From the NCBI GenBank assembly GCA_051294375.1, contig CM119271.1, positions 5,941,991-6,005,990 on the forward strand: a DNA stretch of 64,000 nt, written 5' to 3'. Both the position numbers and the translations under genes were made by a program. Positions 55,875 to 64,000 of this stretch are shown piece by piece. This DNA is from Paraspadella gotoi (taxonomy: Eukaryota > Chaetognatha). Below the pieces are notes generated by a model. The model saw only the letters and a list, made by a program, of their open reading frames with translations, searched no databases and was not told where the DNA came from. The first letter of the stretch is position 1. Every line of letters begins with the position of its first letter.

Positions 55875-56878
55875 GGACAAAATCAAGATGGCGACGACGA
55901 CGTTTCTGTGGCGATGACAGCGACGAGCGAAAGATTTTATTGAGACAGCGACAATGACAACGACAATGACAACGACGACGATAAAGCGTGGCCCGTAAAC
56001 GAAGACGACAGCGACTTATTTGGTATCAATCCAATACAATTGAATTCAAATCCAAGTCAGACAAAATGGCCAAAAAAAAAGAGCATCGACGGCAAAAACG
56101 AACTAACGATTTTCAAGCGACAATGACGCCGACGATGACGACGAAAAAAAAAGCTGTGCAAAGACAATCGTCACAAATTTAATTTATTTTCAGCATTTAC
56201 CCGCGCGTAGAATTTAGCTTGTTAATCGCTTGAATATTTTTATTGTTTTTAAATGCATGAACGCTCAAGAACTAATTTGAAGAATGTCCGAGAAACAGTC
56301 TTTCCTTTCGAATTTCTAGTTGGGACCAAACTATTAGTTTTCTCAATAAAAAAAAATTATTACTCAGTTATAAATTATAAATTTTTCCCAATTGCCATTT
56401 TTAACGCAATTCCGAGGATCAAATTCTTATCTATCATTAACAATTTTCGGCTGCCGGTAGCAATCAAAATCTTACTCACTTTTTTATTTTAAACACCGCG
56501 TCTCTTGCCTTGTAGTTTCCGAGCGCGCCAAAGTTAGCTTATTTTTTTCGAATTTTAACAAATCAGAGCAGGAAAAGAATTGTTTATTTGGTTGATATTC
56601 TTAGACACTAATCAACCGCATCTTCTTTGCCGTTGCTACTCATGTTTACTTGTATTCTTTAAATTCCCTCGCGTTCGAAACCTACGTGTAAGTTCCAAGT
56701 AATGATGGGAACTTTTATTCTGGAAATCTCTATACATAATATTTAAGTATTTTATATATAAATAAAACTTATTTTACCCAGTTCCCTTTCTTTTTATTCT
56801 CTTGTTATATCACCACCAGTTTGACAGTTTTATTGAATTTTTTTTTCTTTTCGTTTTAGTTATCTTTAAACCTCGACG
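55875..56878. other. Intergenic between EHD and membrane-protein gene
   Basis: The first ~290 bases are rich in GACAACGACGACG-type imperfect repeats and look like 3' UTR; the rest is AT-rich. A CGTTTTAG acceptor-like site lies 19 bases before the next ATG. No gene seen. Confidence 0.5.
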
Positions 56879-58226
56879 ATGCAAATCTATTCCTTTCATC
56901 TTCTCCAATCGCGCCGACAGCGCCCCCGCCTCCGTTTCGCTCGAGACTCATGCGTCACCATCGCTTTGACGCTGGTCTCGCTTCCGGGGGTGTCGTCTTA
57001 TCACGGCCGCACTGGCGCAGGAGATGACCAAAAGCGGCGACGTCCGCGCAGCAACTTCACTCTGCCGCTGCTCTTCTTCTGCTTCTGCGTTTGTCTCTTT
57101 TTCTGCTGCCTCAAGATGCTTTGCAACAGGTGTCGCTCGCGAGGTGACAATGAGGAAGGAAGACGTCGCGTGAATAATCGGCCGGCGTCGTCGGAAGGCC
57201 GGACATCGGCGACCGGGGCGCAGGGGGAAAGGGCCGTGGGGCCTTCGCACGCGTGGGGAACGTCGACGAACACGACGATTCGTCGGGCCAACCATCCCGT
57301 CAACCGTCGCGTCGCCGACAGTCAACGTCCGCGGGTAGGGCCTGCGAGACCCGTAGCGCCGGGAATGGCGGGCTTGGCGACTATTTCCGGCGATGTGGGG
57401 TCGTTTTGCGTCAATGACATCCGAATGTACGGCGTCAACGCCTACTTCGGGACGTTGGCGCCCGCGTTGAGGTTTTCCGAGTTCAATACGGGAGCGCGGA
57501 ACGTGGATCAGGGTGATTTTTTATTTTTTACAAATTTATTAACAATCAAGAACGAAAAATGAAATTTCTTTTTTTTATTTTTCCGTTCTCGAAAAGAATT
57601 TATTCGCAGATCTTAAGAAAACAACTTAGAAAACAACTTAGTCGCTTAGAATTTCATGTCTCTTTCAAAATTTTCCGACCCCTGACCCTTTTCATTCAGA
57701 TCCTATTTATCCTCATCGTCCCCACGGAGTTACCGACTACGACTACGCCTTTCCGCCTCCGCCGCCCTCTTACGACGAGGCGATGGCGGCGCCGCCAATC
57801 GTCAGTGAGCGCCAACCCCGTGACGGCGCCGCTAATTTCGAGCACGACGCGGCACCTATTGTTCCGAACGCGTTTGAAGATATCGACGGAAACGTCGCGA
57901 CTAACGGAGCGTCAATCGCCAATAACGCAATGCCGCTGATCTCAGAAAATAATGACGTTATAAGCGATCCTTCAGACATTTTGATTTCGAATAGAATAGT
58001 AACGGGCCATAATAGAGTACCGAGAGAAAACGCGAAAGAAACGGTAGTCAATTTAGAGACTCTGGTAAACTCGCCCGCGAACGTGGATCCGGTCGAGGGT
58101 CGCGTCGACGGCGCCATTGGGACGACCCAGGCCATAGTACGCGTTTTCGTTACGGACGAAAGTGGCGCCACTCTTGACGCTTCCTGCGACGAGGCGGGGA
58201 GAACGGCCAGACAGAACGCGGATTAA
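56879..58226 (+). CDS. Single-pass membrane protein with PPxY motif
   Basis: Two exons, 56879-57512 and 57700-58226; 386 residues. The N-terminal ~65 residues are basic with a weak hydrophobic stretch; a strong membrane segment follows (LPLLFFCFCVCLFFCCLKML) ending in a Cys/Arg-rich juxtamembrane. The rest is probably cytosolic. Exon 2 opens with Pro/Tyr-rich sequence containing FPPPPPSYDEAM, a PPxY motif of the kind bound by WW domains of NEDD4-type ubiquitin ligases and seen in WBP1, VOPP1 and Shisa-like adaptors. The Cys-rich membrane segment followed by PPxY resembles those adaptors in plan only; I cannot assign an ortholog. Function (endosomal sorting adaptor) is inferred. Confidence 0.7.
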
Positions 58227-58535
58227 AAAAGGATAGATAAGAAATGCGAAAATCTTATGAAGTTCAACTAAATCTTATGATGACCCTAATTGTCTTGATC
58301 TCAGCTAATCCAAATCTGTTTAATGATTTGGAAAATTCTCTAGTTTTATTTACGACGGCCATCTTTGTAATCTTAATTTTGTTTGTTTTTTGCCTAACGC
58401 TGTAACGGATTGATCTCTTCACGAAGATCCTCACTATTTATTTATTATTGCGTTTATACATTTAATTTTTGGTTATTATTTTAAAAATTCCGTCCCATTA
58501 ATGTAATTTTTTTCATGAATTGTATTGTGTAGCCC

Positions 58536-58540
<5 letters not shown>

Positions 58541-58584
<44 letters not shown>
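58541..58584 (+). repeat. (GA)n microsatellite
   Basis: GA dinucleotide run of about 44 bp, third of its kind in the window. Confidence 0.95.
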
Positions 58585-58589
<5 letters not shown>

Positions 58590-58907
58590 TTTATTTTAAT
58601 CGTACATACATTCACTTTCTCCAGTTTTGAATGTCAAAATTTTAATTTTTTAGTTGCAAGAAATGATAGTGAGCAGCCGAAAAAATCAGTAGTTACACCA
58701 TCATGAAAAAGCAGATCCAATATTTTGTATTGGGTAACAGGCGGGATAACTCTTGACAAAGTAGCGGCTTTTGGATTGGGAGGCAAATATCTTGCGTCTG
58801 GCACCTATGACCTCTATTTAAGGCCCTTTATAATCCCCCAAACCAACCTTCAATTGTGCTTTAAAAATATTTAAGAATTGACTATTTTTAGCCGGAAAAG
58901 CTTATAG

Positions 58908-58990
58908 CAGATTCCGACTCTAAGATTCACTTTGTCGGTCCGTCGGTCCACCCCATAATCTTGCATAATGCATAAAACGTGCGCAATTTA
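58908..58990 (-). repeat. Dispersed repeat family D, copy 2
   Basis: Reverse complement contains GGACCGACGGACCGACAAAG, GTGAAT and AGTCGGAATCTGC, matching 7.08-7.15 kb, with a TTATGCATTATGC word next to it. Confidence 0.6.
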
Positions 58991-60965
58991 AGACTTAAGA
59001 GTGCCCTCTCTTTTTTTTAACAGTGTAATTGACGAAAATTGACGAAAACAAAACGACTTTCGGAGTCGAAATAAATTCATAGAAAATTAAATGTATTTAA
59101 ATTTTAAACACGTATAATAATGAATCCTAAATCGTTTTGCGAGGACGTTAAAACTAGTGTGTAATCGGCTTTATTGCTAGGTCAAAAGTGTTTCAAGTTT
59201 TAAATTTACCATACTTTGAATTTACAGTTGTTTAATCAGAATAAAATAATCCGCGTTCGCAAATTCTAATATTACTAATGTTATAACATCTCTACCTTCG
59301 CGTTGTAAAATCTTTAAAACATGTTCGATATTAGCCCTGCTATCTGTGAAACGTGACTCAAATATTATTGTGAGGGAGAGACAGAAATTTTTCTCTTTTT
59401 TATACATTCACGTTTTAAAAAAAACCTCAAAACGAGATTCGTCCTTGAGGTTTGAGACTGGAAAGTAATTCTTTTAAATTTTTTGACAAGAAAAAAAAAG
59501 ATAAGAGTATTATCAGGGTTTCGAACTTGATTAAATCTTTTGAGTGTTTTATTTTGCGGAATGATATTCATCCACGCCCTGGGGGAGTAAAAACTGGAAT
59601 AGCCGCGCATTGGACCCTTGAATTTTTGCTAATTAGAATATATAAAAAATAGAAATAAACAGAAATGACCTTGATTTGGCCGCTAAGTCTTGATTTGTCA
59701 TAGCAGAAATATATGTTTGTGTCAGTTTTTTTTAAATATTCACTTTTATTTAACTCTCGGCTCCGCCTTTATTCATGAGCTCAATTACTGAATTCGTAAA
59801 AAATGTCAATACAGAGTGTTTCAAGGGTAGTGTCACTTTACAAATGAATACTGTGTCAAATTGATAAGGTGAATCATTAATTTTAAAGAAAAACCATTGT
59901 TTTGTGTCTCCATTATGGGAATTTTTGATTTGACAATCGATCAAAACTTAGGAGATATTAAATTTGAGTAGTTGTCCTGCTTTTGGCATCAGACAAAAGG
60001 CACTGCACATTGCTACATTGTTTATGTTGCCCTTGTCGAAAATATTTGTGGATGGGAATAATTGAAGATAATAATGATTTTTTTTTTAAAAATTGTTTTC
60101 ATGGACACTCATTAAGTTTTCTATCAGGAAAATGATAATATGATAATGATAATATGATAATGATAGTATGCAGCATATGATGTTGATGCATAGAATGCTT
60201 TTTACTGCGGAAACTTTTTTCAAGCTGACTGCAGCTCACGTGCATTGCCAATGTAAATAACTGTCTCAAACCATCTGCATATTCTTTCAATTAAAGCCCA
60301 TCAAATGGCAATCGTAATGGCAAGGCGGTTAAAACTTTTTCAATGTACAGGATTAGGGATATTTAGCGTTTTGACGAGATTTTTAATCCTGATCTAGAAT
60401 TGGAAGCTGATTACTGAGTCAAAGTTTAAATTAACCAAAGGTGAAAAAATAAAATTTATCTTGTTTTCGTCTTTTAAAAGGTTTTTAGACTTCGCCGGTA
60501 AAAATGGAACCTGTTCGATCAATTACGAAAATAATTACGTCAGTAATTCCGTATCTCGTCTTTCACGTGAGTCTGATAAACCGGCTAAAACTGGAAAAAA
60601 CGTTTTAATCTCTTTTTCTTTCTTTTCGTCTCACTTCTTTTCTCTTCTTTTTTTTTTTTCTTTTCTATATTTTCTTTTCTTTTCTTCACTGTTTTTGATT
60701 CTTGTTTCTTACTTTTTTGCTTTCCTTCATACTTTCTTGCAAGTTTTCTTTTTCAAACTGACAATCAGGATCAAGAAAAAAAAGTTATTATAATTACCTT
60801 AAAATTGTATTCATTTGTTCTTAATATATTTGAAATTCCTTGATAAATATAAAGAACCAACGAAAAAAAAAAATATGATACTAATAGATAATTGATCACT
60901 AAATATCATAAGGCGCCTTTCTCATTGCTCAGGAATCGTGAGATTCCCGTCTCGCTCAGTTTCCG

Positions 60966-63644
60966 TCAATTGTAGAAATGATTGAAAGTCCTCCACAGTT
61001 GGTCCACGTAAGGATCCCATTGCGCCAAGTAGAAATTTCCCGCGACGGGTCGGCCAAAGTTGGCCCAGCGAACGAATTCGCGGAGAGTCCACTTCATGCC
61101 TGTTGTAAGAGAAAGGATCGGTGGGATCAGTTGTTGTAATTGCCCGTTGTTGGCGTTAATGTCTTTTGTTAATGTCTTTTGTTAATGTCTTTNNNNNNNN
61201 NNNNNNNNNNGCGTTTGGAAAACGGAGATGCGCTTATGAAACAAACAAACAAACAGAGAGAGTCTTGANNNNNNNNNNTATGAAACAAACAAACGAACAT
61301 ACATCAGCTAAAAACCGATGCATGTACGTAAAAAAAAAATGCTGATGATGTTTTGTAAACTGTTTTACTTTCTAATACTAATGTTTACCGGGTTGGACGA
61401 AATTCCAATGCGACCTTTTGTCGACATCAACGAGATCTAATGGTTGAACCATCGTGTAATCTTTCGGAAAGGTGCCTTCGTCGTAGGCCAACATAACGTA
61501 GCGGTGTTTCCCGGTTCCTAGGCGACGAAATTTAAAAAAAAAAAAAAAAAAACTCAATGTGAATCTGGAAGTAAACAAAGGGCGAATACGAGATGATGAT
61601 AATTATAATTAAATATATAATTATATAATTAATAATATAATTAATATATAATATATAATTAAAAACCCGAAACAAATTTTCACCCGGCGGAGGTCCGGAT
61701 CCGATGTAGGGGGCGATGGGCCGACCGCCGATCCCTTTGCCGGGGGCGTTCACCAACATCCAGTGGAGCACTTGGGATTTTTGTCTGTGGAGGAGGAAGT
61801 AGAATTTCGGGTCGAAAGGGGAGGAAGGGAAGAGAGTAAATAATACTGTCAAGAAATTGTAAACCGAAATTAGAAAAATGCGACAGAGTAGGAAGTTAAA
61901 AAGAAAGAAAGAAAACAGAGAGAGAGAAATGAAAAAAGAAAAGAGAAAGAAAAGAGAGAGAGAAAAAAAAAAAAGAAAAAGAAAAAAGAAAGAAAAGAGA
62001 GAAAAAACGAAAGAAAGAATATAAGAAAATAAATAAATAAAATTGAGGTTAAAGGAAAAGTATATGCTCAATGCTCATGCAATGATCTCATCCGTAACAA
62101 CTGGGGATTCGGGATTCTCCAACAAAAAGAAGAACAAAGAACCAAAAAACAAAACAAATAATAAAACATTTATATTTGCGAACCCAAGCGGCGCAGTTCG
62201 TGAAGGCATGTCGGGATCGATAAGAACGATCGTGTAGTAGTGATCGTCTAACATGCCGGGCCATGTCACGGACACGGGCTGGTAGCGAACCTGTGGGATT
62301 GAGAGGAAGGAAGGAAGGAATTTGAACAGAGTTGAAATCATTAGGATTCTGAAAAATGTGCAAAGTCGATCGATTTGATTCGACGACGAATCGTCGATCT
62401 TTAATTAGGAATCGAACCTTCGATCGCATTTAAAAATGTTCAAACCGATTTTCAGAGGCCATGATAAATGTAGAGTTGGAAGACAACTCGGGATTTCGGG
62501 TAAATATTCAATTCATTCATTCGCTCGTTCGTTCTTTCCTTTGGTGTAACTTATTTTTGTCACAGTAGGAGTGCTAACAAGAAACGACGAATTTCAAGGT
62601 ATTGTAGCCAATCGGAGTGATCATTTGTCACAATCTTCGTTTCAAACCTCATTTGCATATTATAATTATATTATAATTATTTCTAGCTGCTCCATTTAAT
62701 TATTAAATTATATTATTCTTTTAAACTAACTTGGGTGGGGGTGTTCTCCTTGCCGGTGTCTTCGTCCAGAGAGAGATAGCCGGTGTAGACGATTCGCATA
62801 TTCGCTACTGGGGCTTCGTCAATCAATTCTGTAATCAAGCCGTTTCTGACGAACAACTCTGTCGCGGTGAAGAAAAATATCTTTAATCAATAAAGTTTTT
62901 TAACATTTATCGATGTTAATATCGATAATGTAGTTTTTGTTATTAATAAAAAGTAATAAAATTATCAATGAAGTTTTTTAACATTTAACACTTGTTTGTA
63001 TTCAATTATGTTAATAACGCTTTTTTTAGGGTCAAACTTTGTCAATGGGGTAGGTCAAAAGTTTGATTTGGGAACCTTCTCAAATGGACCAAAATTTTCT
63101 AAAATAGCAAGAAGCAATAGTAATTAATTTTTTAATATTTATATATAGATAGGAAATGTCAAATTTTTTTTATTTTTAAAAGCAGATTCAGATAGCTTAT
63201 GAAAAGTTGTCTACACAAAGTATAATTCTTTTTTCAATATTTTGATGATTTTTGTTATTAATAAAAAAAACATTTAAAAACAATGTTTTAAGGGTACGAA
63301 GGCGATTGAGTCAAATATTTAAAATAGTTAGAAATGCATATCTCTTCAACCCAAGTTTAAAGAAATAAAGTTATAATTAAAACTAAAAACAAATTTCCCG
63401 ACCTCGTTTCGACGATTGACTGTATTCGCAAAAGAGTCCAGAATATCCTTGTTGGCAGGAGCAGGTGTAGTACGGTCCCATCCAAGGAACGCATATTCCA
63501 CCGTTTCGGCAGAAAGAATTGGAGCAGGCCTTTGACTGCTGGGGGGCAGAAATGTCAGTGAGCGCGGCGGCCGGCGCATCGTCATTTTCCGCGGGAAGTG
63601 ACGAGGCCACGCCCACGAACACCGCCACGAGAATCGCCTGAAAC
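60966..63644 (-). CDS. EGF-like plus PEBP-domain secreted protein (5' end uncertain)
   Basis: Six exons in phase: about 63637 (or 63644)-63403, 62858-62731, 62290-62184, 61784-61684, 61517-61389 and 61099-60966. The first encodes a hydrophobic signal-like stretch (AILVAVFVGVASSLPAE), a short Ala/Asp linker and an EGF-like domain with six cysteines (CSNSFCRNGGIC...CSCQQGYSGLFC). The other five encode a whole PEBP domain: DPDMPSRT, QVLHWMLVN, YIGSGPPPG, TGKHRYVMLAY and the FGRPVAGNFY tail, matching the ligand pocket of phosphatidylethanolamine-binding proteins. The start codon is not found here and may lie beyond 64000. PEBPs bind anionic phospholipids and some inhibit kinases; a secreted form with EGF suggests an extracellular role. 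The last intron contains two assembly gaps. Confidence 0.88.
61193..61278. other. Two assembly gaps (18 N and 10 N)
   Basis: Ns at 61193-61210 and 61269-61278 in the last PEBP intron. The first follows a GTTAATGTCTTTT tandem repeat; the second is flanked on both sides by TATGAAACAAACAAAC, so both gaps probably reflect collapsed tandem repeats. Confidence 0.97.
61905..62035 (+). repeat. GA/AAAG-rich low-complexity tract
   Basis: Purine-only run of GAAA, GAGA and AAAG words over about 130 bp in PEBP intron 3; not coding on either strand. Confidence 0.75.
62580..62668 (-). repeat. Dispersed repeat family C, copy 3
   Basis: Reverse complement reads TAATATGCAAATGAGGTTTG, matching the core at 42.21 and 54.03 kb; in PEBP intron 2. 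Confidence 0.45.
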
Positions 63645-63721
63645 CTGACGGGTAAGAGGAGGAAAATGTAATCTAAAAAAATATAATTATATAATAATAT
63701 ACTCTGGGAGTGAATAAACAA

Positions 63722-63895
63722 GACTGTGAGAGAGTCTTGATTGAAAGCTTGCAGGGACCTGCTATGTCATTATCTTGTAAGAGTGATGGAGGCCTTAAAC
63801 CACCAAAGCCTGTCCAAAGTCAGGGGCAAGATAGCTTATTTATTAAATGAATGGATAATTTTTATATTGGTTGTACCAATTTCATATAATAATAT
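63722..63895 (+). repeat. Dispersed repeat family A, copy 3
   Basis: Best preserved copy: GTGAGAGAGTCTTGATTGAA, AGCTTGCAGGGACCTGC, GTCATTATCTTGTAAGAGTG, GATGGAGGCCTTAAACCACC, AAGATAGCTTATTTATTAAA, ending GGTTGTACCAATTTCATAT. Just upstream of the first PEBP exon seen. Confidence 0.9.
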
Positions 63896-63902
63896 AATAT
63901 AA

Positions 63903-64000
63903 TGATGGAGGTCTTAAACCACCAATGACTGTCCAAAGTCTGGGGCAAGATAGCTTATTTATTAAATGAATCGATAATGATTATTTTGGTTGTACCAATT
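63903..64000 (+). repeat. Dispersed repeat family A, copy 4 (partial, at window edge)
   Basis: Directly follows copy 3 after a short TA-rich joint. Begins at GATGGAGGTCTTAAACCACC, lacks the 5' third, and runs to GGTTGTACCAATT at the window end. It differs from copy 3 at several positions, so it is a separate insertion or an old tandem duplication. Confidence 0.85.

Larger units (their letters stand above)
58227..60965. other. 2.7-kb intergenic region
   Basis: Between the membrane-protein stop and the PEBP stop, so it holds two 3' ends. Includes a GA microsatellite, a family-D repeat copy, and an AATGATAATATGAT tandem near 60131-60170. Frames here are short and AT-rich; the Phe/Ser-rich one at 60461-60793 is low complexity. 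No gene supported. Confidence 0.5.

Noticed and set aside
61532-62071. Phe/Leu-rich minus-strand frame upstream of a PEBP exon
   Set aside because: The Phe-rich part is a translation of a purine-only low-complexity tract; only 61784-61684 is exon.

Overview
This is nuclear DNA of an animal. The genes are split by mostly short GT-AG introns, and several belong to metazoan-typical families: an NRF1 transcription factor, a TAO kinase, an EHD ATPase, an SLC26 transporter, BTB-kelch and ZCCHC7. A DIRS-type retrotransposon, several dispersed repeat families and TTAGGG-like tracts point to an invertebrate with a fairly compact genome. I cannot name the lineage. I rebuilt gene models by hand from splice sites; reading phase is continuous through every model, which is the main support for the exon lists.

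Layout. From 0.3 to 35.3 kb every gene is on the minus strand: RPL18A, an SLC35G-like transporter, a ZCCHC7-like RNA-binding protein, a BTB-BACK-kelch protein, two tandem glutathione transferases, NRF1 (13 coding exons, with a 6.2-kb intron holding a nested DIRS element), a seven-finger C2H2 protein and a TAO kinase (15 exons). From 37.7 to 47.3 kb are two large plus-strand genes for disordered proteins I do not recognise; the first carries RVSF and SILK motifs like those that dock protein phosphatase 1. They converge on a minus-strand SLC26 anion transporter. Next come a plus-strand EHD ATPase with a long extra C-terminus and a plus-strand one-pass membrane protein with a PPxY motif. Last is a minus-strand gene that joins an EGF-like domain to a PEBP domain, whose 5' end may lie beyond the window.

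Repeats. The DIRS element (about 16.39-21.51 kb) has inverted terminal repeats and an internal complementary region that equals the reverse complement of its two joined ends. It sits inside a copy of a second, TIR-like element whose other copy is at 1.27-2.04 kb. At least four further short repeat families recur, and one copy ends exactly at a splice acceptor. Three runs of N are assembly gaps.

The genes are ordinary housekeeping and signalling loci; I see no operon or pathway cluster. The most notable items are the EGF-PEBP fusion, the DIRS architecture and its nested insertion, the EHD tail with a start-stop overlapping upstream ORF, and the SILK/RVSF protein.
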